Positions 19,477 through 29,292 of a stretch of DNA of 64,000 bases are shown piece after piece. The position numbers and the translations under genes were made by a program. Under the pieces are notes generated by a model, which saw only the letters and a program-made list of their open reading frames with translations, was not told where the DNA came from and made no database searches. Source of the DNA: Chromohalobacter sarecensis (GTDB lineage Bacteria; Pseudomonadota; Gammaproteobacteria; Pseudomonadales; Halomonadaceae); the NCBI RefSeq assembly GCF_023061135.1, contig NZ_JAKGAN010000004.1, forward strand, positions 186,001-250,000. Reading direction: 5' to 3'. Each line of letters opens with the position of its first letter. Positions within the stretch are counted from its first letter, which is position 1.

Positions 19477-20331
19477 TTAGTCCTTGGCGAGCCAGCCGTC
19501 GATGAGATCGCGATGTTCCTCGATCCACTGCTTGGCGCCTTGCGTGGGGTCGCCGACATTCTCGATGGTCAGCATGAGATCGGCCAGTTGGGTGTGGCTC
19601 ATGTGCCAGGTGTCGAGCATCTCGGTGACCTGGGGATGTTCCTCGCCAAAGCCTTTGGGCGACATCCACATGATGTCGTCACCGCCGCCATAGCTCTTCT
19701 TGGGGTCTTTCAGCGCTTTGAGGTCGTACTGCGCGTAGGCCCAGTGCGGCTGCCAGAGCGTGACGGCGATGGGCTCTTCGTTGGCATAGGCTTCCTCGAG
19801 AGCCGCGAGCATGGCGGGCCCGGAACTGTTCAACTGACGAAACGGCAGGTCGTAACTCTCGATGGCGTTTTCGGTCTCGCCGGAGATGGCCGAGCCCGAT
19901 TCGATGCCGATGATGGTCGGTTCATTCTGGTAGTTGAAGCGCTCGGCGTTGTCCTTGAGGTCGCTGATGGTGTCGATGTCCTCCATGTAAGCGGGCACCA
20001 CCAGTTCGTCCTGGGCGCCGTCGAACCAGGCGTCGTGAACGTCGATCTTGTCCTTGTAGGGCTCGATGTACTGAGCATCGCCATGCGGGAGCCAGACTTC
20101 CAGCGAGATATCCAGATCGCCGTTTGCGAGCCCACTGAAGAGCACGCTCTTGCCGGTGGTCGTCAGCTCGACGTCATAGCCTTGTTCTTCGAGCAGTTGC
20201 TGCCACATGTGTGATACGGCGATGTTTTCCGACCAGTTGTTGGTGCCGATGGTCAGCGTGTCGTTGGCCGAGGCGGTCATCGAGAGGCCGGCCAGGCCGC
20301 AGGCGAGGAAAAGGGGAGTCAACGGTTTCAT
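19477..20331 (-). CDS. betaine/carnitine-type ABC substrate-binding protein (CaiX-like)
   Basis: A 284-residue periplasmic protein. A signal peptide ending ASA-ND is followed by an OpuAC/ProX-type domain (TIGTNNWSENIAVSHMWQQLL at the start). Trp residues that could build the cation-pi cage are present in EVWLPHG, LWQPHWAY and IMWMSP. Such proteins bind glycine betaine, choline or carnitine. No permease or ATPase gene is adjacent, so it must use a transporter encoded elsewhere, as Pseudomonas CaiX does. It is last in a three-gene operon with the DddP-like enzyme and oxygenase. Confidence 0.85.
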   Translation of the reverse strand: MKPLTPLFLACGLAGLSMTASANDTLTIGTNNWSENIAVSHMWQQLLEEQGYDVELTTTGKSVLFSGLANGDLDISLEVWLPHGDAQYIEPYKDKIDVHDAWFDGAQDELVVPAYMEDIDTISDLKDNAERFNYQNEPTIIGIESGSAISGETENAIESYDLPFRQLNSSGPAMLAALEEAYANEEPIAVTLWQPHWAYAQYDLKALKDPKKSYGGGDDIMWMSPKGFGEEHPQVTEMLDTWHMSHTQLADLMLTIENVGDPTQGAKQWIEEHRDLIDGWLAKD

Positions 20332-20388
20332 AGGCGTCCTTTTGTGTTCGTGAATCGAAGGGATGAGAAAGCGTGATGCGCTACGACG

Positions 20389-21657
20389 TCATTCTGCCAT
20401 CAGCGTGTCGGAATAGCCGTAGGTCGAGAGGCGTTCGATGCCATCTTCGGTGATCAGCACCTGCTCTTCCAGCTTGACGCCCTCGGTGCCGTCGCGGTGG
20501 CCGATATAGGCCTCGACGCAGAGCGTCATGCCGGGCTCGATGGCGCCGTCGTAGCCGACGTCGTCCCAATCCATATCGTGGGCGATCAGCGGCCATTCGC
20601 CGGTCATGCCGCAGCCGTGGACGATGTCCAGGTAGCGGTTCTCGCGATAGCCGTCGGGTATCGGCCAGGCTTGTTGCGAGTAGTCGCGGAAGCTCATGCC
20701 GGGACGCAGCAGGGCGATGTTGCGCTCGAGCTGGTCAGCGGCCATACGATACAGCGCCTTCTGCTCGGTGCTGGGCGCGCCCGCGCCGGGCACGTGGAAC
20801 GTCCGCGAGAAATCCGTGTAGTAGCCGAAGCATCCCACGATGTCGGTATCGAAGGCCACCAGCTCACCCGGGGCGATGACCTTGTCCGAGCATTCCTGAA
20901 ACCACGGATTGGTGCGTGCGCCGGAGCTCAGAAGCCGCGTTTCGGCGTATTCACCGCCGGTGGCCAGCACGTGCTGGTTGAAGATCGACCACAGCTCGTT
21001 TTCGTTCATACCGGGGCGAATGGCGGCTTCCATGCGCGTCATGGCGGTTTCGGTCAGGGTCACCGAGCGGTGGATGAGCGCCAGCTCGTCGAGACTCTTG
21101 ATCGACTTGGCGCCCTCGACCACGGTGGCGGCATCGGTCAACTGGAAGCCGGCCTGGCCCAGCGCCTCGATGGCACCGGTGGGCGCGGATTCGATGCCCA
21201 GGCGTTGGCCCTGGGTATGCGAACGCTCGAATAGCTCGCGGATGTCATCGACGAAGGCCTGAGTATGCGCCGCGCAGCGTGGGCCGCTGTATTGCGGCAT
21301 CACTGCGCGGGCGGGATGCACCTCGTCGAGCAGCTCGGCGTTGGCCGCCAAGTGCAGGCAGGCGCTGAACTCGAAAAGCACCACCGGGCCGTCCGCCGCG
21401 ACGTAGAGATAGCGCGCGGGGTTACGCTGTGAGTAAACCTGCATGTTACGCACGCCGCAGGCATAGCGAATGTTGATGGGGTCGAACAGGATTACCGCAT
21501 CCAATTCGTGATGCTTCATCTGCTCACGCAGGCGTTGCAGCCGGTAGCGCTCGACGCGCGAGAGCAGCGCGGCGTCGAGCGTGGCCTGGCGGAAGCTCCC
21601 GCCGACATAGGGGCCGCCCGTGGGGACGGATCCGGCGAGTGACACGATATCGCCCAT
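20389..21657 (-). CDS. M24-family metalloenzyme closely resembling DMSP lyase DddP
   Basis: A 422-residue creatinase/pita-bread-fold protein. The six metal ligands known for DddP are all in place: D270 and D272 (AFDTD), D282 (TDFSRT), H347 (VHGCGM), E382 (CVEAY) and E397 (KLEEQV). Segments such as FDPINIRYA, ETRLLSSGARTNPWFQEC and PLIAHD also resemble DddP rather than prolidases. DddP cleaves dimethylsulfoniopropionate to DMS and acrylate. The genes around it concern quaternary ammonium compounds, so the true substrate could be a betaine or related onium compound. DMSP lyase activity is an inference. Confidence 0.7.
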   Translation of the reverse strand: MGDIVSLAGSVPTGGPYVGGSFRQATLDAALLSRVERYRLQRLREQMKHHELDAVILFDPINIRYACGVRNMQVYSQRNPARYLYVAADGPVVLFEFSACLHLAANAELLDEVHPARAVMPQYSGPRCAAHTQAFVDDIRELFERSHTQGQRLGIESAPTGAIEALGQAGFQLTDAATVVEGAKSIKSLDELALIHRSVTLTETAMTRMEAAIRPGMNENELWSIFNQHVLATGGEYAETRLLSSGARTNPWFQECSDKVIAPGELVAFDTDIVGCFGYYTDFSRTFHVPGAGAPSTEQKALYRMAADQLERNIALLRPGMSFRDYSQQAWPIPDGYRENRYLDIVHGCGMTGEWPLIAHDMDWDDVGYDGAIEPGMTLCVEAYIGHRDGTEGVKLEEQVLITEDGIERLSTYGYSDTLMAE

Positions 21658-21718
21658 GGCAAGGCATCCTTTTGTGAAGTGGAGAAATGAGGGTCGTGCT
21701 GATGCTTTTCAGCGGAAC

Positions 21719-22615
21719 CTAGCCCATGAGCGCGTCGTGACGGCGCTGATTGTCGGCATCGATGTGCTGCTGGGTGACGCGGCCGTAGATGCGCCGGGTG
21801 TGCTCCAGGCTGCCCATCATGTCGGGCGTCTTGGCGTAGCCGAGTAGCGTGCACAGGCGCTGGCCCTTGGCGGCGGCGACGCGGTGCATGGAGTAGCGCC
21901 CCTTGAAGAGCTGCAGGTCGCCGGTGTTGAGCGTCAGCGATTCGACGTCGGTGTGATCGCCCTCGAGTACGCGCTGCACGGCCGTGAAGTTTTCCTCGCC
22001 GGGACGGCGGATGCTGGGCGCGTACTGGAATTCGCCGCCTTCATTGGGGCGCCGCGTCATCAGGCTGACGATGAATTCGTTGGTATCGAAGTGCCAGGGC
22101 AGCTCGGTGTCGTCGGGCATCACGTTGATCACCAGCCCCGCGATGGGGTCGGCGAACTCGTAGATCACCGGCTCTTCGAGGCAGTCGGCGACAAAGCGCT
22201 GAAAATCCGGATCGCGGTAAAGCTGCTGGACGATGGCATCCTCGGGGATTAGATCGCGCGCCACGAAGCCGTTGGTGTAGTGCTGGAAGAAGCGAGCGGG
22301 GTGATCCTCGGGCAGCGACGGATCGTCCGGGGTGACGTAGGGATTGACGTTGTTGTCCGAGTAGAACGCCTGCGGTGCCAGGGCCTCGCTTTCCTCGCGC
22401 AGCGGTTCGATGAGGTCCTCGCGAATGAAGCTCGATAGCAGGGCGCAGCCGTCGGTGCGCAACTGTTGGCGGACACCCTCGACCGCCGCCCGGTAGGCGT
22501 CGCTATCGCGCTGCAGGATCGGGTAGCGTTCGAGATCGATGAAACGCGCCAGGGGATGATGCTTGGCGGTGACGTCCTGTGCGGTGGTTTGAGTTGCGAG
22601 CGTGGCCTGTGACAT
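21719..22615 (-). CDS. 2-oxoglutarate/Fe(II)-dependent oxygenase of unknown substrate
   Basis: A 298-residue double-stranded beta-helix oxygenase. Iron ligands are H175 and D177 (WHFDTNEF) and H244 (YSMHRV), with R253 (GQRLC) placed to bind 2-oxoglutarate. It heads the operon that continues with the DddP-like enzyme and the betaine-type binding protein. A likely role is to hydroxylate the imported onium substrate before the next enzyme acts. It is not closely BBOX-like. A GGAGGGCGATCTC sequence precedes the ATG. Confidence 0.75.
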   Translation of the reverse strand: MSQATLATQTTAQDVTAKHHPLARFIDLERYPILQRDSDAYRAAVEGVRQQLRTDGCALLSSFIREDLIEPLREESEALAPQAFYSDNNVNPYVTPDDPSLPEDHPARFFQHYTNGFVARDLIPEDAIVQQLYRDPDFQRFVADCLEEPVIYEFADPIAGLVINVMPDDTELPWHFDTNEFIVSLMTRRPNEGGEFQYAPSIRRPGEENFTAVQRVLEGDHTDVESLTLNTGDLQLFKGRYSMHRVAAAKGQRLCTLLGYAKTPDMMGSLEHTRRIYGRVTQQHIDADNQRRHDALMG

Positions 22616-22783
22616 GAGATCGCCCTCCTGTGCGGTCGTTGAGCGGAAGCCCTTGATCGGGCGTCGTTGATAAGGAGTGGCGTTACAGTAAAAGGTGGGA
22701 GGGCGTGAAACTAATGAGAATGTCCGGCCATCTGCGACGAGATTCTTATCGGTCGCGTGCGCCGTGGCGGATAGCGTCTTGTC

Positions 22784-23668
22784 TCAGTCGTCGGCGCAGT
22801 AGAGATGACGCAACGTGGCCGCCATCGACTCCGCAGCGGCGGTGACGTGAGGTGTCTGCGCATAAGCCAGATACCAGGGGATGCGCGGCAGCTCGCCGGC
22901 CAGGGGACGCATGACGACGCGCCCTGCCTGGTGGGCGTCGCGCGCGGCCCAGCGCGAAAGAATGCTCACGCCCTTGCCGGCGGCGACCAGTTCCAGGATC
23001 AAGGCCACCGACTCGATCTGCACCATGTGTGAGGGGTAGACACCGGCCGGCTGGAAGAAATGCTCGAATTCATGGCCGGATTCGGGGGTGATGCTGTAGG
23101 TGAAATGCCGCCCCTGATCGAAGACCTCGGCGGGTACCGCGTCGCTTTCTGCATACGGATGCTCGGGCGGCAACACCGCCACCAGTGGTTCCTCGAACAA
23201 CAGCTGGTGAGCGATGCCGCGCTGCGAGGGCACCTCGATCATGCAGATCATGTCGACGCGACTGGCGAGTAGTGCCGTGGTCATGTCCGCCATGGGCAGG
23301 CGTACCAGATCGATGTCGCGCGCATGTTGGTCATAGAGATGTGGAATCGCCCGCGAGAAGGTGTCGTAAGGGCCAATGCCCAGGCGCAAAGCGGGCTCGG
23401 CCCGACGTGCCAGTTGCCACGCTTCCAGCTCGGCGCTGCGCAGTCGGGGCAGCACATCGTGGGCGGTTTCGAGTAGACGCTCGCCCGAAGCAGAAAGCGT
23501 CAGCCGGCGCCCTTCGCGGTGGAAAAGGGCGACACCCAGGCGGCGTTCCATTTCACGAATGCGATGCGTCGCCGCAGGCTGGGTGATGCCGATGGCAGCG
23601 GCGGCATCGTGCACCGTACCGTGGGTGGCAATGGCGTCGATCAATACGTAATACTTGATATCCAGCAT
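22784..23668 (-). CDS. LysR-family transcriptional regulator
   Basis: A 294-residue LysR regulator. The N-terminal helix-turn-helix (VHDAAAAIGITQPAATHRIREMERRLGVALF) is followed by a substrate-binding domain. The start at ATG 23668 (MLDIKYY) matches the usual LysR N-terminus; a frame extending to 23740 adds 24 atypical residues. It resembles MetR-like members in its LDIKYY opening. It lies 168 bp upstream of the oxygenase operon in the same orientation and may regulate it. Confidence 0.85.
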   Translation of the reverse strand: MLDIKYYVLIDAIATHGTVHDAAAAIGITQPAATHRIREMERRLGVALFHREGRRLTLSASGERLLETAHDVLPRLRSAELEAWQLARRAEPALRLGIGPYDTFSRAIPHLYDQHARDIDLVRLPMADMTTALLASRVDMICMIEVPSQRGIAHQLLFEEPLVAVLPPEHPYAESDAVPAEVFDQGRHFTYSITPESGHEFEHFFQPAGVYPSHMVQIESVALILELVAAGKGVSILSRWAARDAHQAGRVVMRPLAGELPRIPWYLAYAQTPHVTAAAESMAATLRHLYCADD

Positions 23669-23766
23669 GGGACTCAGGGGCTCTTGAAGAGTGACGCGTC
23701 GCGTGAAACGACATGCTACGCTCGCTGTTAGATGCGACAAGGGGCCACAACAAGGAGCACGACACG

Positions 23767-24294
23767 ATGTCGGACGATCACGATACCGGCAACGCCGAGT
23801 TGGATGAGGCCACGATTCGTCTGGCCGCAGAGATCTTCAATAGCGCGCGCAACGGCGAGACGGAGAAGCTGCGCGGCTGGCTGGCCCAGGGCTTGCCGCC
23901 CAACATGTGCAACGACAAGGGCGACAGTTTGCTGATGCTGGCCAGCTACCATGGATATCTTGATGCCACGCGGCTGCTGCTCGAGCAGGGCGCCGATCCC
24001 GAGATGTACAACGACAACGGTCATCATCCGCTTTCCGGCGCGGCCTTCAAGGGTGATCTGGCCATGGCCGAGTTGCTGGTCGCGCATGGCGCCTCGGTCA
24101 ACGCCCGCTCGCCCGACGACAAGACGGCCTTGATGTTCGCGGCGATGTTCGACAACGCCGAGGTCGTCGACTTCCTGCTGGCGCAAGGTGCCGACCCCCA
24201 TGCCACCGACAGCCGTGGCATGACGGCGAGCGAACTCGCCTCGGCGATGGGCGCGACGCAGGCGCCCGCGATGCTGCCTGGCGCTCACACATAA
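23767..24294 (+). CDS. ankyrin-repeat protein
   Basis: A 175-residue acidic cytoplasmic protein with four to five ankyrin repeats (about residues 40-165). Repeat consensus pieces such as GDSLLMLASYHGYLDATRLLLEQGADP and KTALMFAAMFDNAEVVDFLLAQGADP-like units are evident. No signal peptide is visible. Bacterial proteins of this size often bind partner enzymes; the partner is unknown. The start has AAGGAG at -15, slightly far. Confidence 0.85.
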   Translation: MSDDHDTGNAELDEATIRLAAEIFNSARNGETEKLRGWLAQGLPPNMCNDKGDSLLMLASYHGYLDATRLLLEQGADPEMYNDNGHHPLSGAAFKGDLAMAELLVAHGASVNARSPDDKTALMFAAMFDNAEVVDFLLAQGADPHATDSRGMTASELASAMGATQAPAMLPGAHT

Positions 24295-24316
24295 CGCTCC
24301 TACCCTGGACACAACA

Positions 24317-24339
24317 ATGCCCCTGGCATGCAGGGGCAT
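24317..24339. terminator. hairpin between convergent ankyrin and P-II genes
   Basis: ATGCCCCTG and CAGGGGCAT form a 9-bp stem with a GCATG loop, 22 bp after the ankyrin gene and 41 bp before the P-II stop. No T-run. Confidence 0.6.
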
Positions 24340-24380
24340 GGGGCGAATCAGTATCGCTTCAGCCGGCTGGCTGAGTGCAC

Positions 24381-24767
<387 letters not shown>

Positions 24768-24816
24768 TTATGCCCAACGATCATGCTTTCAAGCATACAC
24801 CGCTGGTCGCGGGATT

Positions 24817-24840
24817 AAAAAAAGCCCCCCGAAGGGGGCT
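24817..24840 (-). terminator. intrinsic terminator of amtB
   Basis: Read on the minus strand, AGCCCCC-TTCG-GGGGGCT is followed by seven T. It lies 39 bp after the amtB stop and isolates amtB from the second P-II gene. Confidence 0.92.
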
Positions 24841-24878
24841 AGGGGAGCACGCCAGCTCACTCGGTACGCCAGCAAGGC

Positions 24879-26129
24879 TTACTTCTTGCTGGCGGAAAAC
24901 TCGGGGTAGGCTTCCAGGCCACATTCGGCCAGGTCGACCCCTTCATACTCTTCTTCTTCACTGACTCGCACGCCCATCACGGCCTTGATGATCAGCCACA
25001 CAATCAGGCTGGCGATGAAGCACCACAGGAAGATGGCGAGGGCGCCGATGATCTGCGCGCCGAAGGAAGCGCTGGCATTGGTGAGGGGCACGACTAGAAC
25101 ACCCCACAAACCGGCCACACCGTGTGCGGAGATAGCCCCCACCGGATCGTCGATCTTGAGCTTATCCAGCACCACGATGGAGGCCACGACCAACAACCCA
25201 CCGACGGCACCGATGAGCATCGCACCCAAGCCGGTGGGTGACAGCGGATCGGCGGTGATTGCCACCAAGCCAGCGATGGCCCCGTTAAGCGCCATGGTCA
25301 GGTCCGCCTTGCGGAACCAGATCTTGGCAAGAATCAGCGCGGCGATCACCCCGCCTGCGGCGGCAGCGTTGGTGTTGACCAGCACCTGCGCCATGTTGTT
25401 GGCGGAATCGATGTTGGAAACCATCAGCTCGGAGCCACCGTTGAACCCGAACCAGCCCATCCACAGGATGAAGGTACCCAGCGTTGCCAGCGGCAGATTC
25501 GACCCGGGAATGGCGTAAATCGAGCCGTTCTTGCCGTATTTGCCTTTACGCGGGCCAAGTACCAATACCCCGGCCAAGGCTGCGGCCGCACCTGCCATGT
25601 GGACGATGCCCGAACCGGCATAGTCGGAGTAACCCAGCTCGGCGAGCCAGCCGCCGCCCCAGGTCCAGTAGCCGGACGTCGGGTAGATGATCGCGGTCAT
25701 CACCACGGCGAAGGCCAGGAACGCCCAGAGCTTCATGCGTTCCGCCACGGCGCCCGAGACGATCGACATCGCAGTCGCCACGAACACCACCTGGAAGAAG
25801 AAGTCGGCACGATTGGAATAATAGATATCGCCGTTGCTGCCCATCACCTGATCGACGGTGTTCTCGCCGCCCAACAGGAAACCCAGACTCGGCAGGAAGC
25901 CGCCAGCGCCACTGGAATACATCAAGTGGTAGCTGAACAGCAGATACATGGTGCAAGAGATAGCGAACAACGCCACGTTCTTGGTCAGAATTTCCGCCGT
26001 GTTCTTGGCGCGGACCAGACCCGCCTCGAGCATGGCGAAGCCAGCGGCCATCCACATGACCAGCACGGCGCAGATCAGAAAGTAGAAGGTGTCGAGCGCG
26101 TACGATAGCTGCGTAATATCTTCAGTCAT
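24879..26129 (-). CDS. amtB: ammonium transporter AmtB
   Basis: A 416-residue inner-membrane ammonium channel with 11 predicted helices. Family signatures include AMSIVSGAVAERMKLWAF, GSGIVHMAGAAAALAG and the late HGVAGLWGVL, the latter two carrying the pore His pair. Translation begins MTEDITQLSYALDTFYF without an obvious cleaved signal. It is 27 bp downstream of a P-II gene, the classical glnK-amtB arrangement in which GlnK plugs the channel when nitrogen is plentiful. Confidence 0.96.
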   Translation of the reverse strand: MTEDITQLSYALDTFYFLICAVLVMWMAAGFAMLEAGLVRAKNTAEILTKNVALFAISCTMYLLFSYHLMYSSGAGGFLPSLGFLLGGENTVDQVMGSNGDIYYSNRADFFFQVVFVATAMSIVSGAVAERMKLWAFLAFAVVMTAIIYPTSGYWTWGGGWLAELGYSDYAGSGIVHMAGAAAALAGVLVLGPRKGKYGKNGSIYAIPGSNLPLATLGTFILWMGWFGFNGGSELMVSNIDSANNMAQVLVNTNAAAAGGVIAALILAKIWFRKADLTMALNGAIAGLVAITADPLSPTGLGAMLIGAVGGLLVVASIVVLDKLKIDDPVGAISAHGVAGLWGVLVVPLTNASASFGAQIIGALAIFLWCFIASLIVWLIIKAVMGVRVSEEEEYEGVDLAECGLEAYPEFSASKK

Positions 26130-26156
26130 TTATTGTGTCTCCCTTCAGCCCTTGCC

Positions 26157-26567
<411 letters not shown>

Positions 26568-26669
26568 TTAAAAACAGTCGGTTACGAAAAGGTGTGGAAG
26601 CGTCGCCGCGTGTGGTGCCCAAACATGGATCGCTCCTCGTAAGATTTTGGTGCGTGGCGCTGACGGGTC

Positions 26670-26686
26670 TGCACCAATATGGCGCA
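26670..26686. promoter_or_regulatory. NtrC-binding site
   Basis: TGCACC-N5-GGCGCA differs from the NtrC consensus TGCACC-N5-GGTGCA at one position. It lies about 140 bp upstream of the predicted glnK transcription start, a usual distance for an NtrC enhancer. Confidence 0.7.
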
Positions 26687-26751
26687 TGCGTATTTCGCCG
26701 GCCTTGCGTATGCTGTGCCGAGATGGAAACGTTCAATCCGAGGGAACACTC

Positions 26752-27105
26752 ATGGCGACACAAGACCTCTTCTCACGTCTCGCACAGCAAGTCGGCGACC
26801 GGCTCCAGGACGCCTCGCACGCGCCGGAAGATATCCAGCGCAGCGTTCAGGGGGTGATGCGCGGCGCCTTCGATCGCATGGAACTGGTCTCGCGTGAAGA
26901 CTTCGACATCCTGATGGAAGTGCTGCAGCGCACGCGCTCGCGTGTCGAATCGCTCGAGGCCCAGGTCGCGGCATTGGAAGCGGCGCTGGAGGTGGGCCAG
27001 AGTGCTCCGGTGGCCGCCGCCGAAGGCGCCGAGCCGGCAACCGGTGACGACGCCAAGGGCGACGCCGATGAGTCGGATGCATCCGATACCTCCCGCAAGA
27101 GCTGA
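26752..27105 (+). CDS. ubiK: UbiK-type ubiquinone biosynthesis accessory factor
   Basis: A 117-residue BMFP-domain protein. The amphipathic N-terminal helix (about 1-50, DLFSRLAQQVGDRL) is followed by a coiled coil (about 55-82, VESLEAQVAALEAAL) and an acidic tail rich in Asp and Ala. UbiK binds UbiJ and supports aerobic ubiquinone synthesis. The tail is longer than in E. coli. The start at ATG 26752 follows GAGGGAACACTC. Divergent from glnK. Confidence 0.85.
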   Translation: MATQDLFSRLAQQVGDRLQDASHAPEDIQRSVQGVMRGAFDRMELVSREDFDILMEVLQRTRSRVESLEAQVAALEAALEVGQSAPVAAAEGAEPATGDDAKGDADESDASDTSRKS

Positions 27106-27264
27106 TCGCCCCTCACCAACGGATGCCGCCTCGGCTGGCCGAGGTGGCATCGCGCCTTTGTCTCTTGCTTACCGGTGCCCCTTGATGGTGTCTTCCGCAT
27201 CACGTGCGTTACTTCAGCCAATCAATTAGTGTATACGCATATTTTGATGTGATCAGGAGGCTGC

Positions 27265-28779
27265 ATGGCGCTTGCCATCATCAATACGCGTGCCGGCTTG
27301 GGGCTGGAGGCGCCGGAAGTACTGGTCGAAGTGCATCTCACCAACGGCTTGCCGGGGCTGGCGATCGTCGGCCTGCCGGAGGCGGCGGTCAAAGAAAGTC
27401 GCGAGCGGGTGCGCAGTGCTCTGATCAACGCTGGTTTTGATTTCCCCACGCGACGCATCACGCTCAATCTCGCCCCGGCGGATCTCCCCAAGGAGGGCGG
27501 ACGTTTCGATCTGCCCATTGCGCTGGGCATCCTGGTGGCCTCGGGGCAGATTCCCGGCGAAGCCGTGGCGGGGCTTGAGTGCTTGGGCGAGTTGGCACTG
27601 GATGGCAAGCTGCGCCCCGTGCGCGGGGTCTTGCCGGCGGCCCTGGAAGCGCGTCGTGCCGGGCGTGCCCTGCTCCTGCCCGAGAGCAACGCCGATGAAG
27701 CGGCGTTGGCGGGTGATCTGGACGTCCTCCCTGCCGCCGATCTGCCGCAGGTCGTCGCGCACTTGCTCAAACAATCGCCGATTACGCCGCACCAACTTGG
27801 TGAGCGGCCTGCACCGCGCTTGGCCGAGCCCGACCTCGCCGAAGTGCGTGGCCAGCAGCAGGCCCGGCGGGCGTTGGAAGTCGCCGCCAGCGGTGGTCAC
27901 AATCTCCTTTTCGCTGGGCCTCCGGGAACCGGCAAGACCATGCTCGCCAGTCGATTGCCGGGGATTCTGCCACCGCTCGGCGACGACGAAGCGCTGGAAG
28001 TGGCCGCTGTGCGGTCGGTATGCGGCCTGCCAATCCTCGAACGCTGGGGGCAGCGCCCGTTTCGTACCCCGCACCACACCGCCAGTGGCGTGGCGTTGGT
28101 GGGGGGTGGCGGCAAGCCGCGTCCGGGAGAGATTTCCCTGGCGCATCACGGGGTGCTGTTTCTGGATGAACTGCCGGAGTTCGATCGGCGTGTACTGGAG
28201 GTGCTACGCGAACCGCTGGAATCGGGTCAGATCGTCGTCTCGCGAGCGTTGATGCAGAGCTGCTTTCCTGCTCGCTTTCAACTCGTCGCGGCCATGAATC
28301 CGTGTCCGTGCGGCCATCTCGGCGACCCGCGCAAAGCCTGTGTGTGCACACCGGCCCAGGTGCAACGCTACCAGGCACGCATCTCGGGCCCGCTGCTCGA
28401 CCGTATCGACCTGCAGGTAGAAGTTCCCGCGTTGCCTGCCGCGCAACTCACCGAACAACGCAGCGGCGAAAGCTCCGAGGTCGTCCGTCAGCGTGTGCTC
28501 GCCGCCCGCCAGCGCCAGGCCCAGCGCGGCGCGCTCAACGCTTACTTACCCAGCAGCACGCTGGAGGATCTCTGCGCGCTGGATGGCCAGGAACGCACCT
28601 GGCTGGCCGACGTGCTCAACCGCCTCAACCTCTCCGCCCGCGCCTACCACCGCGTGCTGCGCGTCGCCCTGACCCTCGCCGACCTCGCCGAGGAACCCCG
28701 TCCCCGCCAGCCGCAACTGATGGAAGCCATCGGCTATCGGCAACTGGACCGACTGATCGGCGGCAATGGGAGTGTTTAG
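27265..28779 (+). CDS. comM: ComM/YifB AAA+ helicase (Mg-chelatase-like)
   Basis: A 504-residue protein with an N-terminal Lon-protease-like ChlI domain (about 1-170) and an AAA+ module (Walker A GPPGTGKTM near 215, Walker B GVLFLDELPEF), followed by a C-terminal Mg-chelatase domain. ComM is a hexameric helicase that extends branch migration during natural transformation. The gene is intact and ends GGNGSV. Its last 75 bp are repeated, with a 7-bp deletion, 0.5 kb downstream (see the repeat entries). Confidence 0.95.
   Translation: MALAIINTRAGLGLEAPEVLVEVHLTNGLPGLAIVGLPEAAVKESRERVRSALINAGFDFPTRRITLNLAPADLPKEGGRFDLPIALGILVASGQIPGEAVAGLECLGELALDGKLRPVRGVLPAALEARRAGRALLLPESNADEAALAGDLDVLPAADLPQVVAHLLKQSPITPHQLGERPAPRLAEPDLAEVRGQQQARRALEVAASGGHNLLFAGPPGTGKTMLASRLPGILPPLGDDEALEVAAVRSVCGLPILERWGQRPFRTPHHTASGVALVGGGGKPRPGEISLAHHGVLFLDELPEFDRRVLEVLREPLESGQIVVSRALMQSCFPARFQLVAAMNPCPCGHLGDPRKACVCTPAQVQRYQARISGPLLDRIDLQVEVPALPAAQLTEQRSGESSEVVRQRVLAARQRQAQRGALNAYLPSSTLEDLCALDGQERTWLADVLNRLNLSARAYHRVLRVALTLADLAEEPRPRQPQLMEAIGYRQLDRLIGGNGSV
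28705..28779 (+). repeat. comM 3' end, copy 1 of direct repeat
   Basis: The last 75 bp of comM. Apart from a 7-bp deletion in copy 2, 65 of 68 bases are identical to 29293-29360, in direct orientation. The two copies bracket a toxin remnant and an antitoxin gene. Confidence 0.9.
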
Positions 28780-28797
28780 AGGCTGGCGTGCGGCCGC

Positions 28798-29001
28798 GTG
28801 CAAGGGGTGGATAAATATGCCCGTTACGGGTATACCTGCATGGGTCGCTCGAAAAGCGACAAGGCGAATATTACGCAGGATGATAAGAAAGCGCTGCAAT
28901 ATGCCGGCAAGGTATTTCTGGAGCTAGCGGCTAAGGACTTGGTGAAGGCGTTGCAGGCTGGCGTTTTACTGGAGGTGTGTTGTGACGAGCAAACTCATTG
29001 A
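28798..29001 (+). pseudogene. C-terminal remnant of a RelE/HigB2-type toxin
   Basis: The 67-residue frame resembles only the C-terminal half of the toxins paired with this antitoxin class: an aromatic YGYTC-K segment, then KANITQDDKKALQYAGKVFLEL and a terminal LLEVCCDE. The N-terminal toxin half is missing, because the frame is cut near the comM stop. The ATG at 28840 or the GTG just upstream may not be used. It overlaps the antitoxin start by 20 bases, as intact pairs do. Loss of the N-terminal half should abolish ribonuclease activity. Confidence 0.7.
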
Positions 29002-29287
29002 ATCCCTGCGCGGTGACTTAGCCGCATTGCACGAAGCTGGCGCGATCAGCAAGGTGACGATGCGCGAGTTCGACGCGACCTGCCCGCCGCCAGTGCGCGA
29101 GTTCAGTGCTGACGACATCAAGCGTCTACGTGAAACGCTGCACTTCAGCCAGCCGGTGTTCGCACACCACCTGCATACTACGGCATCGACTGTGCGCAAA
29201 TGGGAGCAAGGTGAAACCCGCCCAGCTGGCCCGGCGCTCAAGCTGCTCAACGTCATCGCCGACAAGGGGTTGCCGGCCATTATCTAA
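28982..29287 (+). CDS. HigA2-like XRE-family antitoxin
   Basis: A 101-residue protein whose C-terminal half is a helix-turn-helix (IKRLRETLHFSQPVFAHHLHTTASTVRKWEQGETRPAGPALKLL), the DNA-binding domain of HigA/NadS-type antitoxins. The N-terminal 40 residues would bind the toxin. The start is a GTG at 28982. It is apparently intact although its toxin partner is truncated, so it is an orphan antitoxin that may still bind DNA. Confidence 0.85.
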   Translation: MTSKLIESLRGDLAALHEAGAISKVTMREFDATCPPPVREFSADDIKRLRETLHFSQPVFAHHLHTTASTVRKWEQGETRPAGPALKLLNVIADKGLPAII

Positions 29288-29292
29288 TACTA

